From Sacculina carcini (Eukaryota > Arthropoda > Thecostraca > Sacculinidae): a stretch of DNA of 64,000 nt. A program made the translations under genes and the position numbers. The notes beneath the pieces were generated by a model, which was not told the origin of the DNA, ran no database searches, and was given only the letters and a program-made list of their open reading frames with translations. This document shows, one piece after another, positions 44,325 through 57,962 of the stretch. The DNA lies in contig OU696573.1 of assembly GCA_916048095.2 (NCBI GenBank), positions 6,976,306-7,040,305 on the forward strand, read 5' to 3'. How positions within the stretch are numbered: position 1 is the first letter of the stretch; the number at the start of each line of letters is the position of its first letter.

Positions 44325-44440
44325 CAGTGGCGGCGCCAAGGGGGGCTTGAGGGGCTATGTCCTCCTCCCCCAAATATGCCAAGCACCCCCCCTAAGCCCC
44401 CGCAAAAATCATAATCAAGTACATTAAAATTTCTTACCAC
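44325..44440. mobile_element. Partial hAT MITE (CAGTGGCGGCGCC family)
   Basis: The left end CAGTGGCGGCGCCAAGGGGG matches the family of 3860 and 25678. The right end is not clear; a CCACTG near 44440 may be it. Confidence 0.5.
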
Positions 44441-44599
44441 TGTAAACGAAGTCCTGTAATTTTGGTTCAAGTTCGAGGACTGAATCAGTGTGCCCAGTCC
44501 CTTATTGTTATATTATGTAGTCAGCGTTCGAGTGTAGCTCTTCATGCTTGCTGACCCCTCCAAGTTTTTTCTTAGCCATTGATAGCCATTGAAGGATTC

Positions 44600-45110
44600 A
44601 TTGATAGCGCGAGGACAACAAACTGGAAACCCCAACAAGAGTTAATAAAGGCAGAGAGTAGGTCAGAGAGGTAAGAAGGTTGGTTGGGATTATGAAGCAA
44701 TTCATATATATGGCAGCAAAAATGGAAATGGATTGAAAACCAACGAAATCGGAAGATATGGGGGAGAAGTATGCCGACAAGAATGCTTAGCGACAAAGCG
44801 ACAGGACCAATACAGAACACGTTGTAGGATATTCAATTACGAACAATGTAAGTAGAAGAATAAAGTATGACCAAGAGCTGCAATAATCTAATCTAGAAAG
44901 GATTAAAGAGCCTTAACTTTAGTCGCAGAAAGTTTGTCCAGGCAAGAACGAAGGGGACAGATGGAGCGAGGCATAAGACGGCAAGTTCGGGCCACGGAAA
45001 AAATATTATCAGAAAAAGAAAACGATGAATCAAGAATGACACCAAGGGTACGCAATGAGGTTGAGAGGAGAAAAGGAAGACGGGAGGATAAATGTGGGAA
45101 TCTTGTGTAT
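44600..45110 (-). pseudogene. LINE reverse transcriptase C-terminal relic (second copy)
   Basis: The minus strand near 45050-44900 carries LINE blocks in broken frames (RTCRLMPRSICPLRSCLDK type). At 44760-44640 it reads FRWFSIHFHFCC, then NPNQPSYLSDLLSAF. The PxYLSDLL block is characteristic of CR1/L2/Jockey-type ORF2 C-termini. It has the same order as 32330-32870. Non-functional. Confidence 0.72.
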
Positions 45111-45843
45111 TATAATCAAGTCACGATATATGTCTATACACTTATCAAAACTATATATAATACAAAAATCAACTATGCTTGACAAAGCAAATATCGGAGC
45201 GCTTCGCTGAATATTGATGATCAAAGTGAATGTTGATGAGCAAATTGTATGGAGAATGCGGGCACGCGATATATAGCTGTCGCGCTCTTCCCATTTCACT
45301 CTGTTCAATTATCTCAACAACAATGAGGACAATACCAACCAAAATGTTCATGTAAAATGCAAACGTGCAATGTGCTCGGATTTTCGCTTGGATTGGCACG
45401 GGCAATTTCAATGAACCGGCGCATTTCATTTTATCATAAAAAAGCGAGTGTGTGTGCGCGCACGTGTTCGCTCAATTTCTGATCTGCATATTCGGGCTGT
45501 TATGACACCCAGCCGAGCGTAGAAATACCGCCGACGCCACGGGTAATTCTGTTTTTGGACACGCACGATGCACGCAATCGGAAGTCGGTGTGCCTTAGTG
45601 TGAAACCTAGGCATCGGTGTATATGAAATCACCCGGTCTGTAAATACCTAGCTTACTATACGGGATATGAGCATGGTTTGATATGATCCGTCTCTGCTAC
45701 CAACTTTGTCCAGCATCGACTTGGAAGAACGTATGCTTTGTGTCATCACTATGTCCTCACTATGTCCTCACCTAATTTATCCATCTATTAACACATCTAA
45801 AGGGAAAGCTGTGCTTCTTCAAATCGCTGCGAAACCTAATTAA
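45111..45843. other. Gene-free stretch
   Basis: Nothing recognised. 45230-45620 is GC-richer, with a short TG/CG tract near 45450. Confidence 0.4.
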
Positions 45844-46215
45844 TAGGGTCAACTGTTGTTGCGCTAAAAATTGCAAGAAAAGTTGCGCTGAAAACTCTTA
45901 AAGTTTACGCTAAATGTTGCGCTTAAATTATTTCTAAGATTTCACTGAAGCCCGAAAAAAAATGTAGAGATAATTACTTAATTTTGAGGAGCATTCATGT
46001 TTGTAATAAGATTTTGTAGTTAATATATTGAATAATTGTAATAATTAATTACGATACGTTTTTGAGCACTCACGGAATTGCTAATATAGCATGATTCATA
46101 AAGTTAAACTGTCACCACATTGATGATAAGAATCACATTTTGGTGCGATAAGACTCGAAAACGTTGTGCTAAAAACTCAATGTTTAGCCAAGATACAACC
46201 AATCTTAGTTAATAG
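45844..46215. mobile_element. Relic end of the TAGGGTGACC hAT family
   Basis: TAGGGTCAACTGTTGTTGCG followed by repeated GTTGCGCTAAAA motifs matches the inverse of the right end of 16806-19229. The opposite end is not found. Confidence 0.6.
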
Positions 46216-46468
46216 TTAAATATATATTAAGCACTGAAATCGCTGCTTAACACAACCACTTTGGGGACTCAGGCTATTGTTTCTACTGAAAATACAATTT
46301 GAGCATTTGTGGTCGCGCTATGATTGTGTTCCATATGCTTGTCTAGTCTCTCGAGTCTGTAAACAACCTGTAAACAACCAGCAAGGTCAATGGCATTACA
46401 TTATATATTCCATGGTCAATTACTGCTAATAATGAGTTGATAATCACTACACTTGATGAGAGCAATTT

Positions 46469-46573
<105 letters not shown>

Positions 46574-46870
46574 ATATATATAAAATAGATCCTCTCTCTG
46601 TGTGTGTGTGTGTGTTTGTCTGTCCCACCCTCATTGGTCCATTTTCTGCAAGCTGCTACTCGGTAACCACTTGGCCTACAAGCTAACAATTTATACCATC
46701 ACGTTGGAAATCTTCTTGTTTACACTTTTGGCTACATTTTAAATTTTAAAATTAAAACAAAAAAAAAGTTATAGCGGTGAAAAGACAAAATAAAGCCTGA
46801 AAAATGCGAAAATTTTGGTCATTGTTCCGCCATCTACTCCTCATAAACCAGAAATGGTACAGCCAAACAG

Positions 46871-48055
46871 ATTATACCACTGTGTATAGAATATTCTTTT
46901 CTACTCGGTAGGTCATAATTCATATCCAAAAATTAAATATAAAATATGTAAGAATTACAAAATTTCAGTCTACATTCAAAAATATTTTCAAACTCGACGC
47001 GTCCGATTTTCTATACTTTTTTCTCTATTTCTCAACAACTAACTATGACACGTCTAAACCAATTGTATCATCATACTGGAACTTTTGTCATCTACAAAAC
47101 GGTATAAATTTGAATTTTCCAAAGTGTATTAGGAAAAAGTTGCGGCGGTGTGAAGTCAAAATGACAAAGTCAAAAAGACTGCATTAGCACTGAAAAACGC
47201 GAATATTTTGGTCAATATTCCGCTATATATTCCTCTTAGACCAGCAAAGTTACAGTTATAAAAATTATACTATTGTGTAGATAATTTTGTATTCTACAAG
47301 AAACGCTATAATTTATACCCACAAATGATAAAAAAACGTGTAAAATTGGCAAAATTCTCAAATACATCCAAAATTACACTTGAACACCGGGCGACTAAAT
47401 TGTTTTCATTTTTCTACTATTTCTCAGTAACTATTTGTTACACATAAAAATAAATTATACCATCGTGCTAGAAATCTTGTTTTCTACAATACGATATAAT
47501 TTGTAATTTTCCAAAGTTTATTTGAAGGAATTTACGGCGGTGTAAAGTCAAAATGTCATGTTGCCAATTTGACAGCTATTATGCGCACTTGTGATTACAC
47601 ATGAATATACACCGATTAAATTTCACTGAAGTTCAATCACAATTTACGCACTTGCGATTACACAGAAATATACTACTGTGTAGAGAATTTTGTGTTCTAC
47701 AAGATAAGCTATAATTTATACCCACAAATGATACAAAAAACGTGTAAAATTGGCAAAATTCTCAAATACATCCCAAATTACACTTGAACACAAGGTGACT
47801 AAAATTAATTCATTTTTGTACTATTTCTCAATAACTATTTGTTAAACATAAAAATAAATTATACCATCGTGCTAGAAATGTTAGTTTCTACAATACGGTA
47901 TAATTTGTAATTTTCCAAACGATATCTGAAGGAAGTTACGGCGGTGTAAATTCAAAAGCACATATTACCAATTTGACAGCTATTATGCGCACTTGCGATT
48001 ACACAGGAATATACACCGATTAAATTTCACTGAAGCCCAATCACAATTAAGAATG
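46871..48055. repeat. Three tandem units of about 400 bp in the Helitron 5' half
   Basis: Units start near 46871, 47265 and 47669. Each has the order TATAC(C/T)A(C/T)TGTGTAGA, AATTATACCATCGTGCTAGAA-type block, GGCGGTGTAAA. Units 2 and 3 are most similar and share TTTGACAGCTATTATGCGCA. Confidence 0.82.
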
Positions 48056-48174
48056 CATCATATTAGCTCCAAGCATGGATGGTGTGGTTTTAATTGGGTA
48101 CAGTTTAATTAATGCTACACTATACTGAATAGAAAGGTTTTATTGTCCGCAATATTTACACATGAATTGTTCCG

Positions 48175-49053
48175 CCCGAGGGGCGGGTAAAATACTACTG
48201 GGAACAAAGTTAACTACTGAATTTTACTGTATAATATAATTGGTTTAATTTCAAGCTGCATAAGCTTAAGTTGCATAAGGATATGGGTTGTAATATCATG
48301 CAATGCCAACTATATGAATATGCTGTTTTAGCGGACGCATAAATCTGGAATTATAGAGATGACAGAAGGTTTCATTGTTTTGACAGTGTTACACTTCTGA
48401 GTTACTACACACGAAGGATGGGTGTGAATTTGAGCAGTGTTGAGGGAAAAAAATCGTCAATAATTAAAACAAGAATTTACACATTTATATTTTTATATTG
48501 GATAAGCTTTTTGATTTTTGATTCATTCTATTTTATTAATAGTTCCGCACGACGGGCGGGTTTAAATACGAGGTTGTTCGAGGAAAAATATTTTGCCACA
48601 TCTAACAAACACATTCATATTTAGACTTTTCTATTGGTTAAGACTTTTTATGGGCTTGCTTTTTTAATTTTTTAATTTGTTTTAGTAATTTTATTAATTC
48701 AATATATATTTTACTTTTTGTTCTAATTGTTCCGCTATACGGGATGGTTTCAATGCTAGATGATGTTAATTTATAAATATACTTTGGAAACATTATGATA
48801 AAAAATTTCGACAATTTTCATTTTTCGTGTCTGAATTTTTAATTATTTCGCACGACGGGCAGGTTTAAATATGAAGCGGGTTGAGGGATAATATTCTGTC
48901 AAAATTAAAATAAAAACATCCATATTTGGACTTTACTATTAGTTAGCATATTTACAGCTATAATTTGTTTGCTTTTTAATTTGTATTCATTTTCTTTTAT
49001 GGATTGAATATGAATAGATTTTATTAATTGTTCCGCACGACGGGCGACTTTAA

Positions 49054-49084
<31 letters not shown>

Positions 49085-51060
49085 ATGAATTATCTGTGTG
49101 TGTGTATGCTCGGATACGAGGTGACATAACTGAGCGGGTTCAATGATATAGATCAGGGGTTTTAAACGTAAACGAAACGATGGATAATTTTTATGAAATA
49201 AAAATGTCCCTCGGGTAGCAACTATAGACAATAGAACGTTCAATTTCACCGTGTATAATGAATTCATATACAAAACTAACGGAGTTGACTTCAAGATCCA
49301 GAACAAATCGTGTTCGAGTTCTGAATTATCCCGCACGACGGGTGGGTTTAAATATGAGGCGGGATGGGGGAAAATTTTGTCAAAATTAAACTGAAAATCA
49401 TTACATTTACACTTTTCAATTGATATCCTTTGTTTTATTAATTGTTTTGCACGACAAACGGGTTTAACTGCTAGATGAGAACTTGAATTAAATTATATAT
49501 AATTAAATCACATTATACAATAGATGTGAATTAATCTGTCTAAGAGTTTGGTTACTATATTATATTGGCGGGATTCGAGAACATTATTGGTGGGCCGCGT
49601 GTTTGATACTAAAAGGGGATGAGATGATATACGATAAGATGGGATGGTTGGGCTGGGTTTGGTAGGATTGGGTCAGGTTATATTGGGTTCAATATGAATG
49701 CGGAATACAATGTATGTATATGAATTTTTTGGCAGTAAATATTGTACTGGCAAAAGTATAAGAGTACTTGTGCAAATGATGTTGGGGAATGATGTTAAGC
49801 TATGCATATATTTTGGAAACATCATGATGAAAATATTTCATTTTTCATCATTCTTCATTATTTCGTGTTTAAGTTCTGAATATTTCCGTACGACGGGCAG
49901 ACTTAAATATGACGCTATTTGAGGGAAATATTTTGTCCAAATATATATAAAAATATTCACCTTCATACTTTTCTATTAGATAAGACTTTTAATGGGTTTA
50001 CTTTTTTCTTTTTAATTTTTATCTCTATTTTTAATTTGTAATATTTTTATGAATATCAATTTTTATAAATAGGAATTTCATTTTATGAATTCCTCCGCAC
50101 AACGGGCGGGTTTTAATGCTATATGAGAACTTAAATTATATAATATATAATTAAATGGCAATATTCAATAAATGTGTATTAATCTGTCTTACAGTTTGGT
50201 TTCAATATTATACTGGCGGGCTGCGAGAACATTATTGGTGGGCCGCGTGTTTGATACTAAGAGGGGATGAGATGATATATGATAAGATGGGATGGTTGGG
50301 TTGGGTTTGGTAGGATTGGGTCAGGATATATTGGGGTTAATATGAATGCGGAATATAATGTATGTATATATATATATATGTATATGAATGTATGTATATG
50401 AATTTTTCGGCAGTTAATATTATACTGGTAAAAGTATAATAGTACTTGTGCAAATGATGTTGGGGAATAATGTTAAGTTATAAATATATATTGGAAATAT
50501 TCTGATGAAAATGTTTCATTTTTCATCATTTTTCATTATGTCGTGTTTGAGTTCTGAATTATTCCGTACGACGGGCAGGCTTAAATATGATGCTATTTAA
50601 GGGAAATATTTTGTCCAAATATAAATACAAATATTCACCTATATACTTTTCTATTAGATAAGACTTTTAATGGGGTAACTTTTTTCTGTATAATTTGTAT
50701 CTCTTCTATTTTTAATTGAATATTAATTTTATTCTATTAATTGCTCCGCACGACGGGCGGGATTCAATGCTAGATAGTGATGTTAAGTTATCAATATATT
50801 TTGGAAACATTATGGTGAAAAAGTGTAGTCATTTTTCATTGTTTCGTGTCAAAATTCTGAATTATTCAGCACGGCGGGCAGGTTTAAATATGAGGCGGTT
50901 TAGGCAAACTAATATAAGCATATATATTAAAATATATAAATTTAGACTTTGTTATGGGTTCACTCCACTCTTCTTTAATTCATATTCCTTTTCTCTTATG
51001 AATTGAATACAAATTGAATAGTATGAATTGTTCCGCACAACGGGCGGGTTTTAATGCTAG
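48175..51060. repeat. Array of repeated Helitron 3'-end modules
   Basis: CCGCACGACGGGCGG or close variants occur near 48179, 48543, 48729, 48848, 49030, 49330, 49448, 49886, 50095, 50569, 50743, 50869 and 51032. Several are followed by the complete terminal motif ATGCTAG (48756, 50767) or ACTGCTAG (49468). A larger unit of about 660 bp (from about 49560 and 50220) is duplicated. Confidence 0.85.
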
Positions 51061-51097
<37 letters not shown>

Positions 51098-51140
51098 ATG
51101 TGTGTGTGTGTGTATGTGTGTGTGTATGTGTGTGCTTGCG
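51061..51140. repeat. (TA)n(TG)n compound microsatellite flanking the Helitron
   Basis: TA repeats to 51086, then TG repeats. Confidence 0.95.
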
Positions 51141-51341
51141 TACTACGAGTCAATGCGTGACTCAGGTAAATCTCAAAGTCAATCTCAGTTTGGCCTCAAT
51201 GCAGAGATATCTACAAGAACGCGCTTGACATACACACACACATGCTGAAAATGACAACAATTTGTCACATCTTGTTCATCAACTTGTTTATGTTTGATTT
51301 ATATACAAAGCGCGTCCTCTCGATCGTGTTTCCGTGGGCTT

Positions 51342-51343
51342 TG

Positions 51344-51377
<34 letters not shown>

Positions 51378-51490
51378 GTGTGTGTGTATTTGTGTGTGTG
51401 TGTGTGTGTGTGTGTGTATGCGCTGTGTGTGGGTATATATGTGTGCGTATGTGTGTATGTGTGCGTATGTGTGTATATGTGTGTATGTGT
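51342..51490. repeat. Long imperfect (TG)n microsatellite
   Basis: TG repeats with periodic TATG and CGTG variants. Confidence 0.95.
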
Positions 51491-51765
51491 TTGTTCCATG
51501 TGATGGCTTCATCAGGACCACCTAGAGTGCACACATTCTGTTAACACTGCTTTCGTCGGCACTGAGCTGATTCGAAGTATAACATTACCTCTGTATACAA
51601 ATTTAGGCCAAGTAGTCAGTGTGTCATTTCACACAATATATACTTATGATTAGGTATATACAAGATGTGATATGCTACACTTTTAATAATTTAATTACTT
51701 AACTATATCCTCCGGAATATATCATGAGGTTTTTGTAAATTTCTGATATTAGGTAGGCTTAGAAC

Positions 51766-51843
51766 ACCGCACTCCCACCGCACCGCACCGCACCGCACCG
51801 CACACCGCACCGCACTCCGCTCACCACTCCCCACCGCACTCCC
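51766..51843. repeat. (CCGCA)n pentamer minisatellite
   Basis: Imperfect CCGCA units with CTCCC variants, C-rich on the plus strand. Confidence 0.9.
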
Positions 51844-51849
51844 ACGATG

Positions 51850-52670
51850 GAGCGAAATTGCTGAAATATTGAGCAATCCGAAAAAGAATTTTTACAAATT
51901 TCAGGTCAGTCCATAATATATTTTTCCAACTGCACTGAAAGCAAAAAGTATAAAGTGCACATAAATACAAGTGTACACAAATACATTGGCTTCAGCAACG
52001 GCTTCAGAGAGACAAGCTCCTGTAAAAATTACCATGGAACGCACAACAAGAGATGCACGACGTATTATTGTGCAGAATAATGAGCGTTAAAATGAGCACA
52101 AACGGTTTAGTTGAACAAGATGTATACACAACAGAACAGACAACTGCATTGGACGAATTATATGGAAGACACTCGATCACAACGGCTTGAACATTCATAG
52201 AAACACATTCACATTAGTCTTTTAACACAACAATTTCTTTAATCGGTCACCGCAGCACAGCGCACACGATATATGCCACAATCAACCGGCTTAGTGAAAT
52301 GTTAACGCAAGCAGTACGACACCATAACACGTGGTTATTTATCTTTTCAATAGGACTGGGGAATATATTTGCGACGGTATCTGATGACAGCACCGGAGAC
52401 ATATCTGAGCTTGTAGCGCACCAATCAGGCAGCGCTGTTATTCTCGAGATGAACACATTCCACAACGGTCACAGATATCAGAAGCGGTCGCCGTGTGTGT
52501 TCCACTCAGCTACCTGTCAAGACACACAGAAAAATACCTGGATTCAACAACACGAATACACATATGTTGGCACACACAATGTATCAGCAAAATGACGTAC
52601 TACGATGACGCGTTGTGAAAAAGCAATAACTGAGTATTCAGTGATACAGTTGGCTAAAATGAAAGGTTAA
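51850..52670. other. Gene-free stretch
   Basis: Short ORFs only; nothing recognised. Confidence 0.4.
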
Positions 52671-52671
52671 A

Positions 52672-52998
52672 TAAGGTTAAATGCCTAAGTGGCAGCTGCT
52701 ACACGGGAAGAAGCCGAAGCTTATGAACACACAGGCGTGCCCCGTGCAGCTCGCTGCCACCGCAGAACCGACCCTCTCCACGCTATGGCGCCACAATGAC
52801 GTAAGGCGTATTAGAGAGGGCCACCTCCCCAGAATGCATGGCACAACTCATGACTGATATCTGGTACCATTTACTGCTGGGTTGACAGGGGCTGTGGGAT
52901 TGTAGAATTCGCCCAATGAAATTCTGCTCCGCCGGGTTTCGAACCACGGACCTCCCGCTTGTGAGGCGGGTGTGCTAACAACTGCACCACGGAGTCCA
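52672..52998 (-). mobile_element. tRNA-Val-like SINE
   Basis: On the minus strand the head shows GTGGTGCAGTTGTTAGC (A box), CCTCACAAG (an anticodon-loop-like CAC) and GTGGTTCGAAACCCGG (B box). This is the layout of a valine tRNA. About 240 bp of unrelated body follows and ends in GGTTAAATAAGGTTAAATG-like tail sequence. The tRNA part lacks a clean acceptor pairing, so I call it a SINE head and not a functional tRNA. Confidence 0.75.
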
Positions 52999-52999
52999 C

Positions 53000-54304
53000 C
53001 AAAGAAAGAAATGATTCACTCTATGATATGCATAGCATGATGATGTGGGAAATTACGATAGAAAATCGATATTAAAAGCTTGGTAGACACTGCATTCAAC
53101 TCTTGGAAACTAGGTTAGTTATAAGCATAGGTTAGTTAAATGCATAGTTAACAACCTGGCAGTAGATATTGAACTTTTATAAGTAGCATAAAATTTGTCA
53201 ATTATTGATAATTATTGATTATTGTTATTTGTTCGTTTGTGACTATTGAAATGAATACTTGTCTGCATATGCCGAGATCAAATAGACTGTGTGTAAAACA
53301 ATGAGGGTTTTAACGTATCATCTTACGAGAATTATTGAGAAGTATTCGTTTGGAAAAGTATTGTAATTATTATCAGTAGTTTATGCATTCGGTGTTGTTG
53401 ATTATAATAAATAAAAAATTTAACAAAAAGTATTGTTACAGAAACTTTGCAGGAGATGTATTTGTTCTGGACAGTTTTGTGCATCGCTCAAGAATCGACC
53501 CCAAAGCTGACAAAGCGTTAAAGACGGCTTATCATTAACTATTGGATACTGAATAGCTGGTTCCGACCTGCATCAACGTCATCCTATATGCTAGACTATG
53601 CGACTAATGGTAAAATAGCACAGATGAAAGTCGAATGAGATACAGTCTGTGGAGCTCCACACAATTCTAGTGGTTGTGTGTGTTTGTGTGTGTGTGTGTG
53701 TGTGTGTATTCGTGTATGTGCGTGGGGTAGCTAATTGTCGTTTTGAATGTCAAAAACGCAAGTGGGTGCTGCCCGTGGAATGCCACTGATCACAACTATT
53801 TCTCGACAATTATCCGCGGATGGGCGCACACAAACGAGTTGCTCATATACAGCCGCGTGTTGGCAGGTGATTCGGACTGACACGCCAAACCAACTGCTGT
53901 GCTGGATACAAAATCTCAACATCTGCGTTCTAGAAAACGACGTTTCTGATTTGTAAAATGATCGCGGTACATGCTGGTGTTAGACGGACAGCAAGCTGGA
54001 CTACTGTGATAACCACCGTACAGTGGAGCCCAATGCGGGTGTATCGGTGTTTGCCCGAGATCGTTATCATCTGAGAAGATTGCTGGCCTGTCTGGCTTTT
54101 ACACCCGCATATGTGACGCATGGAATCACCTCACTGCATGTGGGTGCCAGAGGTGCTTGACATAACATGGACAAATCTGAACGGCTCAGAGTAGACGAGT
54201 GAAAAGCACACACACAAATTAAATATAAATATTGCTTAAGCTAACTTAGTAAGTCTCAAATGTTTTATGTTGGTCTCAATGTGTGTCATTTACCCACTTA
54301 CACC
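53000..54304. other. Gene-free stretch with TG tract
   Basis: (TG)n at 53677-53708. A GC-richer stretch at 53730-54130 has no recognised domain. Confidence 0.4.
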
Positions 54305-54312
54305 GACCACAT

Positions 54313-55375
54313 CAGTGGTTCTCAACCTTTTTTGGCAGCGACCTATAAGTTTGCACAAATCAAGCATACCTACTGAAGTCTACATACACGATATACATTG
54401 ATACAAGTACTCGTATATAGATACTCGTATATACACAGTCGACCCTTCAAAAAGCGGACTCGAAGAGACCGAGAAAATTCCGATATTTAGAGGCTTCCGT
54501 CATTCGGGGTGTGTTCTACAGCAATGGTTTTCCACCTTTCTCAGTCTGAATCGTTAATTTTTCACAAACAATTGGTACTTACCTTATTTCCACTTACTTC
54601 CTTGTTACTTACAAGTTAGCATCTTTCGAATGATTCTGTTAAAAATTCGCCCCAAAAAAATAATCAGTTTTGCAACGTTTTCCTCTGGATGCAATGATTA
54701 TGGTAGGATGCAGGATGGTTCCGTTTCACAATGTTGAGCACATGATTAGTAGTCGATGCAGTAGTCATCGAAATTTTCAATGCTACATGAAGTGCTATAT
54801 TTCTGTGTTATATCTGAGTGAGACCCCTACAATATGAGGACCTAAGATGCAGCCTTGTTTGTCTATGCCTGAAGTCGGCCCTAACATGTCACTTATCTCC
54901 ATCAATATGCTTGCAACTGTCAACTGTTGTTACTCGACAAGCTAGGATCAGTGTATTACATACATCCTCCGTTTATGAATCACACAAAACCCTTGGTTTC
55001 AGCTATTTGGAGATGTGTTATATGAGAGGGGACGAATATATTATTCCGATAATTTGAGGTATCCGTTATTTTGAATTCCGCTAATTGTAGGTGTAATCAA
55101 CACGTATTTGAAAGACTTTTGATCGGGACCAAGGAAGCATTCCGCTATTTGGGGGGTCGACTGTAGATAAACACACGTAGATATAGAAACATATGTTCTT
55201 TTATACTTAACTAATTATAGTTCTCAAACATACATTGATATAGGGTACATACACAATATTGTCAGCACAATATATGTAGATGAGGCTACCTAAAATAAAT
55301 TTTCTCCGAAGACTTAGTGACCCTATAAAATAGCTTGGCGACTTGAGAACGCGACCCAGTGGTTGAGAGTCACTG
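54313..55375. mobile_element. hAT MITE (CAGTGGTTCTCAACC) with nested pogo-like element
   Basis: Left end CAGTGGTTCTCAACC; right end inverted CAGTGACTCTCAACC. The flanks GACCACAT and GGTTACGT agree at 4 of 8, and every difference is a transition. The two halves outside the nested element total about 335 bp. Confidence 0.75.
54436..55163. mobile_element. pogo/Tigger-like non-autonomous element, 728 bp
   Basis: Left end CAGTCGACCCTTC; right end inverted CAGTCGACCCCCC. TA follows on the right; on the left TA is separated by an extra CA. Internal GATATTTAGAGG and GCTATTTGG motifs match the copies at 13037, 38295 and 63896. No transposase. Confidence 0.82.
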
Positions 55376-55379
55376 GGTT

Positions 55380-57953
55380 ACGTGAACAGAGCTTTTCACG
55401 CGTGTATACCATTTACCCGTGCTTAAAGATGAATACTCCCAATGTATTGTGAACTGGATTAAAAATTGCTCTGTTTTGCATTGAGCTGATTTTTACAGCA
55501 ACTGGTGTTGTCATTTGTACAGTAAAACAAGTTTAAAGAACCAATTAACTTCAACTTGGTTCTATTTGCCTGAATTAATCTACAAACTTTCCGTAAATGG
55601 CTCTCAATAATAGTGAAGTATAGAACGCACAAAAATCAGAGGCGTACCCAGTAATGTCCACATTAATTTATAAATCTTCCTTTTCCATTTTTCAAAGTGA
55701 GAAATAAGTTTTTAATCATAGCATACTTGATTGCTAAACGTTGCTCAAATTACCCTGTAGTAGCGTGACAACATAAACACAACATGAATATCAACTCTTA
55801 TCTTGAAAATTATTCATTGTCCATTGACAACATGAATCAAAACTCTGATCTTAAATCAACATATATGTTGTCAATTACCAATTAAGACATTCATGCCGGC
55901 AATCGATGTCAGAGACAACTAAATTGAATTAATATACCAATATATTGTATTAAATATAGGTTATGCATATAAGCTTTTAATATTCAGACTTAAAGGAGCC
56001 AAACCCCCCGCATCCTTGGATCCTCTAGTGGTATTGACTCAGTCTAGCCTCACAAAGTGCAGCACTCGACGTGACCATCATTGACAGTGGCTGTTAGTGC
56101 GGCTGGATGCCGACGCACACTCGGTATACTGAAGATGTTTATCGCCACACCGGGCCGAGCTGTTTTTTGTCGGGCGGACCGATCTCAATTGTATGTCACC
56201 ATCAGCGAGATTGTGTGCACCCTATACGTGTGTGTGCGTGTGTGTGTGTGTGTCGAATTTCTGGCTGATCGGATCGGTGATCGGCAGCTGATGATCGTAA
56301 GCGACTCGGCATATTATTAGTCAGCATAGTAGAGGTTGGACCACGGAGAATGAACTGAGCAAAAAATGTAGGATACCAATGCCGGTGTATGCGTGAACAC
56401 GAAATGAAGTTTTTTTTCGAGCGTAGCATTTAGATACGGTTAATTAAATTGGTAATTGCTAGCAGTGTTTGGCCTATCACCAATGTTTTGCCCCAACTTG
56501 CTGAACAATTGCACTATATTGCTGTGTTGCAACTATTGAAAATGACATAACAAATGTCACATACTGTCAATTATATATGTCATACTAAATTAAATTGTGT
56601 GCCTATTCTAAAAATACTTCTTTTTGAAAACTTATAATACGATTCAATATCTTAGTACAATAAAATTAGTAAATTGTATGCCAAATTGAAATGACGTTTT
56701 TTTAACAAATTCAACGGAATTCTATAAGCAGTTATATCATTTCATTATTAAAGTAATTCAAGCTGGAATTGTTATAAATTCAACCAACTCGAATGAGACC
56801 ATATATTTCAACTAGAATAAAATTACTTATCAATAATTTTTGAGATATTTAGTTGAGAAACTGGTTGTTTTTGAAGCAGGATTAGTACCACAGTTAGAGC
56901 CGTTTTGCCATAAGTACGTGTTTACTCCAAATAAGTTAACAAACTTGTATCAGCAGAAATACTGAGGATGTCATCTGAAACCATTGTCGGTAACTGAGCC
57001 AGCAGGCATACCTTCTTGTCTTCTTCTAGGTCTTGTCAAAAGGGGCGTTATGAGTAGCATATTGTGCTGTCAATTCCTTTCGGTACGAAGATCCAAGCAC
57101 ACATCCACTCACAGGAGTACATGCACACGTGCACACGCACACACAAACGGAAACGGAATACTCGTCGCTGATACGTGCTGGTATTTGGCTCAGGACACTC
57201 CTCGTTGTTCTGTCATAGAAGACGCCGATTAATAAGCTACTGCCGGATATATCTAGGTCTGGCTCACATAGTGCAGCGTCGTTACGATACTTCGACGAGC
57301 ATGAATACGTATTGAAGATTGCGAGAGCATAAGAGCATGAGCGCAGGAATGAGAGCGTCCGGAACGTGCTAGCTCGGGTTACATCGTCATCTGAATATAA
57401 TTGTTGTGTGGCGTTGAGGAATGCGCTAGTTTGTCGTAGACGCATGGATGTATGTTAACTTTGAGAGTTACAGAAAATGCATTTAGAAGAGAATGTGTTG
57501 GAGACATTCGGTAGATTCTTGAAGTTATGTTTGTGCTTTGTAGCTCCAGTATAACGCAAATTGTAATGATGTTCATCATGTTCAAACTATCAATTGCATT
57601 TTTCCCATATAGTCAGCTCTTGAGATTGCAAATTTATGTCTTCAAGTATTTTCCGCCATTATCAAAAGGACATGATAAAAATCAAGACTGCATAAAGCGA
57701 GGATAAGTCGTGAAAATGTCAACCAAAAAGGTAATATCGCAAATTCTTCTGACAGCAACCGCCCCCGATCCCCCGGCAAGGAGCCCGAGTCTTGAAGTGC
57801 TCCGATGTCTAACGCATGATATTACATTTAGCATGATGTAGCGCAAAAACGCATGATGTACATGTTGTACATGATGTAGCGCAAAAACGTACCGTCAGTC
57901 CCCAGCTTGATAGAGACCGAGGGGCTGCTTGTAACTACATTTGCCCAACCCAA
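55380..57953. other. Gene-free stretch with CA/TG tracts
   Basis: TG tract at 56228-56253, CA tract at 57120-57145, GC-richer islands at 56000-56430 and 57000-57450. ORFs lack known domains. Confidence 0.4.
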
Positions 57954-57962
57954 ACTCATCAA

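Noticed and set aside
48175-51060. CRISPR-like array from the repeated CCGCACGACGGGCGG
   Set aside because: Spacing is irregular (about 100 to 550 bp), the repeats form Helitron 3' ends, and the DNA is animal.
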